From Neiella holothuriorum (GTDB lineage Bacteria; Pseudomonadota; Gammaproteobacteria; Enterobacterales; Neiellaceae), in the NCBI RefSeq assembly GCF_019457915.1, contig NZ_JAHZSS010000002.1, forward strand, positions 310,001-374,000: a DNA stretch of 64,000 nucleotides, given 5' to 3'. The notes under the pieces are model-generated. The model did not search any database. It was not told the DNA's origin and saw only the letters and a program-made list of their open reading frames with translations. This document shows, piece by piece, positions 28,334 through 37,863 of this stretch (positions within the stretch are counted from its first letter, which is position 1; every line of letters starts with the position of its first letter). A program made the translations under genes and the position numbers.

Positions 28334-30520
28334 ATGGCAGTAAGCTCTGACGACGCCCCATTTGTTTTTGCAGAAGAGCCTGAGCAAGGCTCATCTGTAG
28401 CTGTAGATCGAGCCTGTTGGCGTATATTGGTCATTGATGATGATGACGAAGTCCATAAAGTGACTCGCCTCGCCTTGGGCAGTGAATTAGTGTTGGAACG
28501 AACACTAGAGTTTTCACACGCCTATAGTGCTAAAGACGCTCGCAAATTACTGATGGAGCATGATGATTTTGCAGTCATCTTGCTCGACGTGGTGATGGAA
28601 ACCGACAATGCTGGCCTTGAGCTAGTGGCTTATATTCGTGAGCACTTGTCGATGAATGCACCGCGCATCATCCTGCGTACCGGCCAGCCTGGTTATGCGC
28701 CTGAGCATCAGGTGATCCAAGACTACGACATTAACGATTACGCCACTAAAACCGAGTTGACTCAGCGTCGTTTATTGACGCTGGTGACCACTGCCATTCG
28801 TTCATACCGCCAGATTAAAGTGCTGAACACCAGCCTCGTAGGCTTGGAGTTAACGGTGCGTAAAGCGCGTACCGACCGTGGCGCCGGCGTGTTATCTGAA
28901 TTTGCCAACAGTGTGCTGACTCAAGTACATGATTTGATCGGCTCCGATATTGATGGCGCATTTGTCTGTCAAGACACCCGCCCCGCTCAAATTGACGGCA
29001 TTGGTGGATTTGCTGATCAAGCATTGCCTGAAGAGCTCAGCGAGCAGATTGCCGAGGTGATGCTGAGTGAGCGAACTTTGGTGCAAGACAACGTCATTCT
29101 GATGAACGTCAACTGCAGCGATTTGCCTTCAGTGTTGGTGATCCGCACGCCCCTTCGCTTACGCCGCATTGATCAACAGGTGCTTGAGTCTTATTTGGCT
29201 CACGTACGTGTTGCCTTCGTCAATTTAGCGTTGTTACGCAAATTGCATGACACTGCGTTTGTTGATGACGTAACCCGCTTGCCGAATCGCGCAAGCTTCA
29301 TTACTACGCTTGATGATTTAGTCGCGAACAAACAGCCTGAAGATAAAACCGCAGCGTTACTCGACATTAGCCATTTCGCTGATATTAACGACAGCCTAGG
29401 GCAAGATTTTGGCGATGATACGTTGATTGCTATTGCTGATGCGCTAAGCGCTCAGCTGAGCCATCCTGATGTTGAATGTGCACGTTTAAATGCCGATGTA
29501 TTCGGTATTGTCGGCCCTGCCGAGCAAGTCTCGCCCGAGCGGATCATGGCGGTGTTTGAACAACCGCTTGCCGTTCGCAGCCACCAACTGCCATTGCGTG
29601 TTCGCATTGGCTTGTGCCGCTTGTCCGACATGCATAAAGACGGATTGACGGTACTGCATCAATGCAGCATCGCGCTGAGCCAAGCAAAACGCAGTAAAGC
29701 GGCTCGCTTCAACTACTTTGAAGCCGATTACGAAGTCCGTACGCAAGAACGTTTAGATATTATTCGCCGTTTACGCCAAGCAGTAACCAACAATGCACTG
29801 CAAGTTTGGTATCAGCCTCAGCTGGACTTAGCCTCAGGCCGAACCATTGGTGTTGAGGCGTTGTTGCGCTGGCAAGATAACGGCAACTTTATTTCACCAG
29901 CAGTGTTTATTCCGCTCGCTGAGTATTCCGGTATGATCACCGAAATTGGTCATTGGGTGCTCCGCCAGGCGTGTGCTGATTTAAGTGAACTGACGGCACT
30001 GCAAATGCCTGTCCGGGTGGCGGTCAATATCTCAATGCAGCAATTCCGCCAAGATGATTTCTTGCAGCAAGTTACCACCGCATTGGCAGAAAACCGTATT
30101 GCGCCAGCGAATTTTGAATTAGAAATCACTGAAAGCGTGGTGATGGATGATCCAACGGTGGTCATTGGCTTGTTAGAGCAAGTTCGCCAGCTCGGTGTAC
30201 AAGTGGCTATTGATGACTTTGGTACCGGCTATTCCAGCTTGAGCTATCTGAAGCAATTACCGCTGAACACCATCAAAATTGATCGTGCGTTTGTCATGGA
30301 TATTGAAAAAGAAGAAGTGGCTTCGATTATCGATATGGTCATTGGTCTCGCGGAACGATTAAATCTAACCGTGGTTGCTGAAGGTATTGAAACGGATCAG
30401 CAGAAGAAACTACTTACAGAAATGGGTTGCCACTGTGGGCAGGGTTATTTGTTTGCCAAGCCAATGCCGTTTGCCGATTTGAAAAAATTCCTTAACGCAT
30501 TTCGTCCCCTCGATTCATAA
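28334..30520 (+). CDS. Response regulator with REC, DUF3369, GGDEF-like and EAL domains
   Basis: 728 residues from the ATG at 28334 (AAGGAAA ten bases upstream; a TTG eight codons earlier is open). An N-terminal receiver (about 30-150) has the acidic pocket IDDDDE and phospho-acceptor Asp85 in ILLDVVME. DUF3369 follows (about 160-305). The GGDEF domain (about 310-470) is degenerate: the signature reads NADVF, so no diguanylate cyclase activity is expected. The EAL domain (about 480-720) is intact: VEALLRW, ELEITES, AIDDFGTGYSSLSYLK, VVAEGIET, CGQGYLFAKPM. Predicted phosphorylation-controlled c-di-GMP phosphodiesterase. No histidine kinase is adjacent, so its partner lies elsewhere. Ends in a terminator. 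Confidence 0.92.
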   Translation: MAVSSDDAPFVFAEEPEQGSSVAVDRACWRILVIDDDDEVHKVTRLALGSELVLERTLEFSHAYSAKDARKLLMEHDDFAVILLDVVMETDNAGLELVAYIREHLSMNAPRIILRTGQPGYAPEHQVIQDYDINDYATKTELTQRRLLTLVTTAIRSYRQIKVLNTSLVGLELTVRKARTDRGAGVLSEFANSVLTQVHDLIGSDIDGAFVCQDTRPAQIDGIGGFADQALPEELSEQIAEVMLSERTLVQDNVILMNVNCSDLPSVLVIRTPLRLRRIDQQVLESYLAHVRVAFVNLALLRKLHDTAFVDDVTRLPNRASFITTLDDLVANKQPEDKTAALLDISHFADINDSLGQDFGDDTLIAIADALSAQLSHPDVECARLNADVFGIVGPAEQVSPERIMAVFEQPLAVRSHQLPLRVRIGLCRLSDMHKDGLTVLHQCSIALSQAKRSKAARFNYFEADYEVRTQERLDIIRRLRQAVTNNALQVWYQPQLDLASGRTIGVEALLRWQDNGNFISPAVFIPLAEYSGMITEIGHWVLRQACADLSELTALQMPVRVAVNISMQQFRQDDFLQQVTTALAENRIAPANFELEITESVVMDDPTVVIGLLEQVRQLGVQVAIDDFGTGYSSLSYLKQLPLNTIKIDRAFVMDIEKEEVASIIDMVIGLAERLNLTVVAEGIETDQQKKLLTEMGCHCGQGYLFAKPMPFADLKKFLNAFRPLDS

Positions 30521-30544
30521 GGCTCTTATCCGAGAGCCTTTTTT
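30519..30544 (+). terminator. Rho-independent terminator of the REC-EAL gene
   Basis: AAGGCTCT / AGAGCCTT stem with a 6-nt loop running into Ts; it begins on the last bases of the stop codon. Confidence 0.9.
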
Positions 30545-30665
30545 CTGCTGAACACCCCAAGTTCTTGCTGCTCTGATCTGGCAATCGTTGCTTTTTTAAA
30601 CGTGTTAGATCTGCCACCATTGCCTCTTCTGCTCACTGATTTAATGACTTAAAAAAGGGAAAGGG

Positions 30666-33600
30666 ATGGCCGACTGGCAGCTTTGGATCGATCGTGGTGG
30701 TACGTTTACCGATTTAGTTGGGCAAGCGCCAGATGGCCAACTGCATGTTCACATACTATTGTCGGAGCACCCCGAGCAATACCAAGACGCGGTCACCGAA
30801 GGGGTAAGGCGGCTCCTCCATCAACATGGTCATCCTGACGATGGCATTGATGTGGTTAAAATGGGCACCACCGTCGCCACCAACGCTTTACTCGAGCGCA
30901 AAGGTGATGCTGTTGCGTTAGTCATTACCAAAGGGTTTGCCGATGCGTTGCTGATTGGCTATCAGCACCGAAAGCACTTGTTCGAGCGCCGTGTGACTAA
31001 GCCCGACGCACTCTATCAACACGTCATTGAAGCAGACGAACGCATGGCTGACAGCGGCGCAGTGCTGCGTCCTCTTGCCCAAGATGTGCTGCGACAACAA
31101 TTACAATCGGCTTTCCAGCAGGGTTTTCGCGCCTGTGCTATCGCTTTTATCCATAGCTACAAATACCCCGAGCACGAGTTGCAAGCCGCAGCTATTGCGG
31201 CCGACATTGGCTTTGAACAAATCTCTTTGAGTCACCAAGCCAGTGCGTTAATTAAGCTTGTTGGTCGCGCCGATACCTGTGTTGTTGATGCCTATTTATC
31301 ACCTGTACTGCGGCGCTATGTAGAGCAAGTTCGACAAGGCTTACGGGGCGCGAATCTGCAAATGATGCAAAGCCATGGTGGCTTAACGGACGCGGCGCAA
31401 TTTGCCGGCAAAGATGCCATTCTTTCTGGCCCAGCCGGCGGTGTCGTCAGCATGGTTGAAACTGCTCGACAAGCTGGTTTCGAGCGCATCATCGGTTTTG
31501 ACATGGGCGGTACCAGTACCGACGTATCACTGTTTGCTGGTGAGTATGAACGCTGCTTCGAAACCGAAGTGGCAGGCGTACGGTTGCGTGCTCCTATGAT
31601 GAATATTCACACGGTTGCCGCTGGCGGCGGCTCTGTGCTTGAGTTTGATGGGCAGCGCATGCAAGTGGGGCCAGATTCTGCTGGAGCAGATCCTGGGCCT
31701 CGTTGTTATCGCAAGGGCGGGCCGTTGGCCGTGACCGATATTAATGTCCTGCTGGGTAAGTTACAGGCAGACTTTTTTCCCTCTGTGTTTGGTGATCAAG
31801 GTGACCAGCCACTCGATACTGTTGCGGTCTCAGATGCGTTTCTTGCGCTCCAGCGTCACCTTGCCAAACAAGGCATCAACAAGTCCAGTGCTGAGATAGC
31901 CAGCGGTTTTTTACAAATCGCTGTTAACCATATGGCCAACGCCATTAAAACGATTTCGGTGCAACGCGGTCATCCAGCCAATGATTTTGTGTTGTCTTGC
32001 TTTGGTGGTGCCGGGCCACAGCACGCATGCTTAGTCGCCGATGAATTGGCCATTGATACCATCATTATTCACCCGCTTTCAGGTGTGTTGTCAGCGTATG
32101 GTATGGGGCTGGCAAGTATTCGTGAGTTGGCTAATCAGTCGTTAGAAATCAATTTGGATAGCACTGGCGTTACGGCAGCCGAGCAATGCTTAGGTCGATT
32201 ACAGCAGCAGGCGCAGCAAACGGTTTTGGCACAATTAAGCGACGCCTCAAAGGCACCGTCACTGATCTGCAAACGCCAGCTCGCGCTGCGCTATCAGGGT
32301 TCTGACACCTCGATTAATGTGGCTTGGACTGACGTGGCAGGCATGACCAAAGCCTTTGAACAAGCGCATCAAAACTTATTTGGTTTTTGTCAGCCCGATG
32401 TTTCGCTGATGATTGCCAGCGCTTTGGTTGAAGTCATTGCCGAACAAGCTCCCGAAACGCCACTCGCCAACCCGCAGTGTGCAAAGCAAACATCAATGCC
32501 GGAGGCGCTAACATATCGAGAGGTTTATTCGGCAGGCCGCTGGCAGAAAACGCCTTTTTGGCGTCGAGAGCAACTGCAATTCGGTCATATCATTGATGGC
32601 CCAGCCATCGTGTTAGATGAGACCACCACCATTGTCATTGAGCCCGGTTGGCAGGCCAGCATTGATGCGCTCAACAACATGATCGTCAAGCGCGTCGAAG
32701 CACGAGCGCAGCACATGCAAATTGGTGAACAAGTTGATCCGGTGATGCTGGAGGTTTTCAACAATCTGTTCATGCACATTGCGACCCATATGGGGCATGT
32801 GCTGCAGCAAACCGCTGCCTCGGTCAATATTAAAGAGCGCCTCGACTTCAGTTGTGCGGTATTTGATAAACACGGAAAGTTGGTGGCCAATGCTCCCCAC
32901 ATGCCTGTCCATTTAGGCTCAATGGGGGAAACAGTCGAGGCCGTTCTAAATCGCTTCACGCCGCAACAGGGTGCCAGTTACTTGGTCAACAGCCCGTATC
33001 ATGGGGGCACGCACCTGCCAGACCTCACCGTGGTTACGCCGGTATTTAATGATCAGAATGAGCTTATTTTTGTGGTGGCTAGTCGCGGTCATCATGCAGA
33101 TATTGGCGGCATCACACCCGGCTCAATGCCAGCTCATTCTCGTGATCTAGCAGAAGAAGGCATTTGCTTTGAGTGCTTTGAATTGGTTAAGCACGGCGAA
33201 TTCCAGCAACAAGCCCTGCTTGAGCATTTGCTGCAAGGTGGCGGAGACCGAGCCGCGCGTAACCCTGAACAGAATATTGCAGATCTTAAGGCGCAATTGG
33301 CGGCAAACCAAAAGGGTGTTAGTGAGCTGATTAAAGTACTGGATTACTTTGGCTTGGCAACGGTTGAAGCTTACATGCAACATGTGCAGAACTATGCCGA
33401 AGACTGCGTTCGCCGCGCCGTGAGCCAGTTATCGGGTGGCAGTTATTGTTATCCCATGGATAACGGAAATCAGATTCAAGTCGCCATTACGGTTGATGCG
33501 GAGCTTGGCACTGCGACAATCGACTTTACCGGCACATCACCTCAAGGTGGCGACAACTACAATGCACCTAAAGCGGTGACTATGGCCGCGATCCTTTATG

Positions 33601-34301
33601 TGTTCCGGTGCTTGGTTGATGATGACATTCCACTAAACGCAGGCTGCCTGAAACCTCTCAATATCATTATTCCAGAAGGTTCGATTCTGGCCCCTCAAAC
33701 GCCAGCTGCCGTTGTTGCCGGAAATGTGGAAACTTCGCAGTGTATCTGTAACGCTCTATTCGCGGCTATGGGCGTGATGGCAGCCGGTCAGGGGACCATG
33801 AACAACCTAATTTTTGGTGATGCGGACTACCAATATTACGAGACGATTTGCGGGGGCTCTGGGGCCGGTTTGCATGGCGATGGTACCGATGCCATTCACT
33901 GCCACATGACCAATTCCCGCCTGACCGATGTCGAAGTGTTGGAGCATCGATTCCCAGTGCAACTTGAATCCTTCAAGGTGCGCAAGGGGAGTGGTGGTGC
34001 CGGAAAATTCAAAGGTGGTGATGGTGTCGTTCGACGACTAAAGTTTCTAAAGGAAATGGATGTGTCATTACTAAGCAATCATCGTCAGAGCGGTGCGCCG
34101 GGTGTTGCTGGTGGACACCCAGGCGCGCCAGGCATCAATCGGTTGATTGCGGCCAATGGCAACACCACAAACCTGCCATACGCAGCGCAAGTCACGTTGG
34201 CAAAAGGAGATAGCATTGAGCTTGAAACGCCTGGTGGCGGTGGTTTTGGGGTGGCTTCTGATGAGCTTCGCAACGATTCAGACAGCGACGGCAAACGATG
34301 A
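30666..34301 (+). CDS. 5-oxoprolinase (fused HyuA/HyuB hydantoinase family)
   Basis: 1211 residues. The N-terminal HyuA-like half (about 1-680) begins WIDRGGTFTDLVGQ, with GTTVATNALLERKG and an ATPase-type IIGFDMGGTSTDVSLF; the C-terminal HyuB-like half (about 690-1200) has DPVMLEVFNNLF, SPYHGGTHLPDLTVVTP and GHHADIGGITPGSMP. Fused, this is the architecture of eukaryotic-type 5-oxoprolinase (~1288 residues), which opens 5-oxoproline to glutamate with ATP; bacteria more often use PxpABC. Hydantoinase/acetone carboxylase relatives are possible. Its 3' end overlaps the START-domain gene by 86 bp in another frame. Confidence 0.9.
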   Translation: MADWQLWIDRGGTFTDLVGQAPDGQLHVHILLSEHPEQYQDAVTEGVRRLLHQHGHPDDGIDVVKMGTTVATNALLERKGDAVALVITKGFADALLIGYQHRKHLFERRVTKPDALYQHVIEADERMADSGAVLRPLAQDVLRQQLQSAFQQGFRACAIAFIHSYKYPEHELQAAAIAADIGFEQISLSHQASALIKLVGRADTCVVDAYLSPVLRRYVEQVRQGLRGANLQMMQSHGGLTDAAQFAGKDAILSGPAGGVVSMVETARQAGFERIIGFDMGGTSTDVSLFAGEYERCFETEVAGVRLRAPMMNIHTVAAGGGSVLEFDGQRMQVGPDSAGADPGPRCYRKGGPLAVTDINVLLGKLQADFFPSVFGDQGDQPLDTVAVSDAFLALQRHLAKQGINKSSAEIASGFLQIAVNHMANAIKTISVQRGHPANDFVLSCFGGAGPQHACLVADELAIDTIIIHPLSGVLSAYGMGLASIRELANQSLEINLDSTGVTAAEQCLGRLQQQAQQTVLAQLSDASKAPSLICKRQLALRYQGSDTSINVAWTDVAGMTKAFEQAHQNLFGFCQPDVSLMIASALVEVIAEQAPETPLANPQCAKQTSMPEALTYREVYSAGRWQKTPFWRREQLQFGHIIDGPAIVLDETTTIVIEPGWQASIDALNNMIVKRVEARAQHMQIGEQVDPVMLEVFNNLFMHIATHMGHVLQQTAASVNIKERLDFSCAVFDKHGKLVANAPHMPVHLGSMGETVEAVLNRFTPQQGASYLVNSPYHGGTHLPDLTVVTPVFNDQNELIFVVASRGHHADIGGITPGSMPAHSRDLAEEGICFECFELVKHGEFQQQALLEHLLQGGGDRAARNPEQNIADLKAQLAANQKGVSELIKVLDYFGLATVEAYMQHVQNYAEDCVRRAVSQLSGGSYCYPMDNGNQIQVAITVDAELGTATIDFTGTSPQGGDNYNAPKAVTMAAILYVFRCLVDDDIPLNAGCLKPLNIIIPEGSILAPQTPAAVVAGNVETSQCICNALFAAMGVMAAGQGTMNNLIFGDADYQYYETICGGSGAGLHGDGTDAIHCHMTNSRLTDVEVLEHRFPVQLESFKVRKGSGGAGKFKGGDGVVRRLKFLKEMDVSLLSNHRQSGAPGVAGGHPGAPGINRLIAANGNTTNLPYAAQVTLAKGDSIELETPGGGGFGVASDELRNDSDSDGKR

Positions 34302-34986
34302 CGAGCCAAGCCTTGCTGCGCCGTTAAGCCAACTGCCGGCGGGACAATGGCGTGTGCACTGGCAACGTGATGGAGCGCTGTTTGCAAGTCGTAAATTGAA
34401 CGGCATGAAGCAGCGGGAATATTTTGCTCGCTTGCAATTGCCGGTGCCCGCTGAAGCCATGTTGTCACTGTTGCTCGATACGGAGCAGGTAGAGAGTTGG
34501 GTGCATCACGCGCGCCACGCGAAGGTGTTGCATCAACTCGGACTCGATCACTACATCGTTTATAGCCAGTACAGCCCTCCTTGGCCGATACGTAATCGCG
34601 ATCTGGTGACAGAGTCACGACACTGGCAAACGAACAAGGGGATTTGGTTGTTAGCTCAAGCCAGGCCACGCATGAGATCTAAGCACAGTGGGTACTTGCG
34701 AGTACAGCAGATGCAAAGTTGTTGGTATGGCAAACGGCTGGGCGAACAACGTAGCGAGTTAACCTATCTTGGCCATATTCAAGATCCCGGCGTGCTGCCG
34801 AGTTTTATTATTAATCCCGCTCAGGCCCAAGTCCTCGAAAAGACCCTCGAAAACCTAACTGAAACAATTATTGGATACGGCAAAGCTCCAGCAGCCAGTT
34901 GGCAGTTTCCAACACCCAAGGTGACCGGTTATTGCCAGCGGTTACAGACGGTTATTAGTAATCGTGAACTGAACGGCCATCATTAA
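34216..34986 (+). CDS. START-domain (lipid-binding) exported protein
   Basis: 256 residues from a TTG at 34216 with a perfect AAGGAG (34204-34209) six bases upstream; both lie inside the 3' end of the 5-oxoprolinase gene. This start gives a clean signal peptide (MSLKRLVAVVLGWLLMS ... TATAND). The mature part fits a bacterial START/SRPBCC domain: VESWVHHARHAKVLHQL, YSQYSPPWPIRNRDLV, SELTYLGHIQDPGVLPSFIIN. Such proteins have a hydrophobic ligand cavity; the ligand is unknown. Translation is probably coupled to the upstream gene. The frame is open further up to 34147, but without a better start. Confidence 0.8.
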   Translation: MSLKRLVAVVLGWLLMSFATIQTATANDDEPSLAAPLSQLPAGQWRVHWQRDGALFASRKLNGMKQREYFARLQLPVPAEAMLSLLLDTEQVESWVHHARHAKVLHQLGLDHYIVYSQYSPPWPIRNRDLVTESRHWQTNKGIWLLAQARPRMRSKHSGYLRVQQMQSCWYGKRLGEQRSELTYLGHIQDPGVLPSFIINPAQAQVLEKTLENLTETIIGYGKAPAASWQFPTPKVTGYCQRLQTVISNRELNGHH

Positions 34987-35083
34987 CGCGTTCAATACTA
35001 CTGTACTTGCTAAGTGGCTTGAAAGTCGTCGACTGCACAGCCACACTAGGCCAATCTCACCCCGTTAAAACAAGACTCATTAG

Positions 35084-36349
35084 ATGATTGAAAAACTATT
35101 TCAGCAACTACAGCAGTACCTGATAGAACAAGGCTTAGGCACCGCCATGGCCATGGTGGTTCTGTTGGGAGTCGTCATCTTACTTGGCTTTATCGTTGAT
35201 TGGCTCACACGCCGAGTGGTGCTGCACTGGGTACAACAAAAGGTGTCTGATAGCCGTATCGAGTGGGACGATGTGCTGTGGCAACATCGGGTTTTTCAGC
35301 GTGCGACTCACTTGCTACCCGGGGTGCTGTTTTATTGGGGAGCCAATGTCATTTTCAGTGATTTCCCTGGTCTGCAAGCGATTCTCAGCAAAGCGGCTGT
35401 CTTGTATTTGGTGATCATGGGGGCCTTGAGCCTGTCGGCACTGGTTAATGCGGCAACGGCACTGGCTGATTTGCGCGACAGTGCCAACAAGCTGCCATTG
35501 CGAAGCTTGCAGCAACTGATGAAATTGCTGGTGGTGATTGCTGTTGCCGTCACTGTTCTTAGTATCGTTATCGATCAGAACCCAGCTTACTTACTCAGTG
35601 GCTTAGGTGCCTTTACTGCCATTTTATTATTGGTGTTCCGCGATACGCTACTGGGATTGGTGGCAGGTGTGCAACTGGCTGCCAATGACATGGTTAGGCG
35701 TGGTGATTGGATTGAAATGTCCAAATACGGAGCCGACGGTGATGTGATAGATGTGGGGCTGACCACGGTTAAAGTGCGTAATTGGGATAAAACCATCACC
35801 ACCATTCCAACTTATGCGTTGATCACTGACTCATTCAAAAACTGGCGAGGCATGCAGGAGTCGGGCGGTCGCCGTATAAAGCGGGCCTTACACTTAGATG
35901 TGAGTAGCGTACGTTTTGTTGATCAACCCTTGCTAGAAGATCTCCAGCGAATCGATTTGTTGCAAGCGTATTTGAATGACAAGCTTCAATCCCTTGGCCA
36001 ACAACCTGAGCAGCTGCTCCAACAAAGCCCGGTCAATGGGCGCAGAATGACCAATATTGGGACCTTTAGAGCTTATTTGCAGGCATATCTGAAAGCTCAC
36101 CAGAACTTGCACGATGGCATGACATTGTTGGTGCGCCAGCTGTCTCCCACGGAAAAAGGTTTGCCGATTGAAATCTATTGTTTCAGCGCCGATCAGCGAT
36201 GGGCCGAATATGAAGCCATTCAGGCCGATATCTTCGACCACATTTTTGCGATCTTGCCCAATTTTGATTTGCGCCCCTTTCAGGCTCCAAGTGGCGCCGA
36301 TGTCGCCAAACTGGCGTTACGTGCTAACGAATCGGAGCGCGGGGCTTAG
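35084..36349 (+). CDS. Mechanosensitive channel of the MscS family (YbdG/MscM type)
   Basis: 421 residues, E. coli YbdG 415. Five membrane segments in the first ~190 residues; the pore helix is LSGLGAFTAILLLVFRDTLLGLVAGVQ, followed by the cytoplasmic beta domain with RRGDWIEMSKYGADGDVIDVGLTTVKVRNWD, almost the same as in YbdG, and SGGRRIKRALHLDVSSVRF, RRMTNIGTFRAYL and ADIFDHIFAI. It is an inner-membrane channel that opens under membrane tension (miniconductance type) and helps in hypo-osmotic stress. Its 3' end overlaps the convergent aldehyde dehydrogenase by 4 bp. Confidence 0.95.
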   Translation: MIEKLFQQLQQYLIEQGLGTAMAMVVLLGVVILLGFIVDWLTRRVVLHWVQQKVSDSRIEWDDVLWQHRVFQRATHLLPGVLFYWGANVIFSDFPGLQAILSKAAVLYLVIMGALSLSALVNAATALADLRDSANKLPLRSLQQLMKLLVVIAVAVTVLSIVIDQNPAYLLSGLGAFTAILLLVFRDTLLGLVAGVQLAANDMVRRGDWIEMSKYGADGDVIDVGLTTVKVRNWDKTITTIPTYALITDSFKNWRGMQESGGRRIKRALHLDVSSVRFVDQPLLEDLQRIDLLQAYLNDKLQSLGQQPEQLLQQSPVNGRRMTNIGTFRAYLQAYLKAHQNLHDGMTLLVRQLSPTEKGLPIEIYCFSADQRWAEYEAIQADIFDHIFAILPNFDLRPFQAPSGADVAKLALRANESERGA

Positions 36350-37788
36350 CGCATTAAAAAGCGCAATAGTAGCTTTTGCCACCATCGGTTATAGGGCGGT
36401 TGCAGTAATGACGCAGTGGAAAATCGCCCCCGCCGCAATACGGTGCGGGCGTGGCTAAAAGTTAAGAACCCTTCGTGGCCGTGATAATGACCCATTCCCG
36501 ATGGCCCGATACCGCCAAAAGGCGCGTCATCAACACCAACTTGCAACAGCGTTTCGTTCAACGCAGCCCCTCCTGAGCAAGTTTGCTGCAGGATCAATTG
36601 CTGCTGAGTGCTATTGAGCCCCATGACGTACAGCGCTAATGGGCGCGGCCGCTGATTAATGTCACGAACCGCTTGTGATAAATGCTGGTATCCCAACACG
36701 GGTAAAATCGGCCCAAATAACTCCTCTTGCATTAGCCGCATATTGTCATTTACGCCGGTGACAAGGTGAAGCAGCATCAAGCGTTTTGAAACATCAATTG
36801 CTGATGAACTCGGGGTTTGAACTGTGGCGCCTTTGGCTTCCGCATCTGCCAATAACTGTTGTAAGCGTTGCAAATGTTGCGGGCTAATGATTGCGGCTAA
36901 ATCGGCGCTGGCAAGACCGTCAGGGTAACGTTGTTGAATGTGTTGTAAGAAGGCTTCAACAAACTCACTGAGGCGGTGATCGGGACACAGCACATAATCT
37001 GGTGCAACGCAGATTTGACCGCTATTCAGGCATTTTCCAGCCGCAATACGCTTCACTGCCAGTGCCATCGGACAATCATCAGTGATTATGACCGGCGATT
37101 TTCCACCCAACTCTAAGGTGACTGGCGTCAGGTTGGGCGCGGCAGCTGCCATGACCTGCTGGCCGACCTGAGTTGAGCCAGTAAATAACAGATGATCAAA
37201 TGGCAAGCCGGCAAAACGTTTGGCTTGTTCAACATCGCCGCTAAATACATGTACGACATCGGGGCCTAGAGCTGTATGCAACAAGTCCGTCAGCACCTGA
37301 TTGAACTGTGGGGTTAACTCCGACAGTTTAATCATCACTCGATTACCTGCGGCTAGAGCATTGATGAGTGGTCCAACTGAAAGCATTAACGGAAAGTTCC
37401 ACGGCACCATAATCCCCACGACGCCTTTAGGCTGATATGTCACTTGCGCGTTGGCTGGCCACAAGGCTAGGCCGACATGGCGGCGACTTGGTTTCATCCA
37501 GCGTTTAAGTTTGCGGTGGCAATAGTTGAGCTGTTGCAACACCGGTAACGTATCAGCCAGCTGGGTTTCCAGCGTCGGTCGTTGGCCGTAATCTTGATTC
37601 AGTGCTGCCGCTAAAGTGTGTTGCTGCGCTTGGATATGCTGTTTAAGAGCCTGCAGCCAGCCAAGACGAGTATTCAAAGAAGGATTTGGCTGTTGTTCTG
37701 CGACAGCTCGAAGATGGGCTAGCCCGTCACTTAAAGCGTTATTGGCTGAAGTTGTTGGTGTCGTTTTTGCTGCGGCTTGAGTTGTCAC
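36346..37788 (-). CDS. NAD(P)-dependent aldehyde dehydrogenase (coniferyl aldehyde dehydrogenase group)
   Basis: 480 residues from a GTG at 37788 with AAGGGG upstream; the frame is open 16 codons further from a TTG. Aldehyde dehydrogenase superfamily: GVVGIMVPWNFPLML, NRVMIKLSELTP, FTGSTQVGQQVM, the catalytic Glu in VTLELGGKSPV, and the catalytic Cys in LNSGQICVAPDYVL. EELFGPILPV and PFGGIGPSGMGHYHGHEGFLTFSH follow. Short C-terminus and details resemble CalB-type coniferyl aldehyde dehydrogenases; some relatives act on long-chain fatty aldehydes, which the basic, hydrophobic tail (KLLLRFLMR) may favour. It runs in the same direction as the permease fusion upstream of it. Confidence 0.9.
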   Translation of the reverse strand: MTTQAAAKTTPTTSANNALSDGLAHLRAVAEQQPNPSLNTRLGWLQALKQHIQAQQHTLAAALNQDYGQRPTLETQLADTLPVLQQLNYCHRKLKRWMKPSRRHVGLALWPANAQVTYQPKGVVGIMVPWNFPLMLSVGPLINALAAGNRVMIKLSELTPQFNQVLTDLLHTALGPDVVHVFSGDVEQAKRFAGLPFDHLLFTGSTQVGQQVMAAAAPNLTPVTLELGGKSPVIITDDCPMALAVKRIAAGKCLNSGQICVAPDYVLCPDHRLSEFVEAFLQHIQQRYPDGLASADLAAIISPQHLQRLQQLLADAEAKGATVQTPSSSAIDVSKRLMLLHLVTGVNDNMRLMQEELFGPILPVLGYQHLSQAVRDINQRPRPLALYVMGLNSTQQQLILQQTCSGGAALNETLLQVGVDDAPFGGIGPSGMGHYHGHEGFLTFSHARTVLRRGRFSTASLLQPPYNRWWQKLLLRFLMR

Positions 37789-37863
37789 CGTTGCCCCTTC
37801 AATGAGTTCGTCAGAGCCCACTATATTCGGCGGCAAAGTCTTGTGCCAAATTCACGATCGAAT

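Noticed and set aside
34085-34669. 194-codon open frame on the minus strand
   Set aside because: Antisense to the 5-oxoprolinase and START genes; no domain and no start signal.
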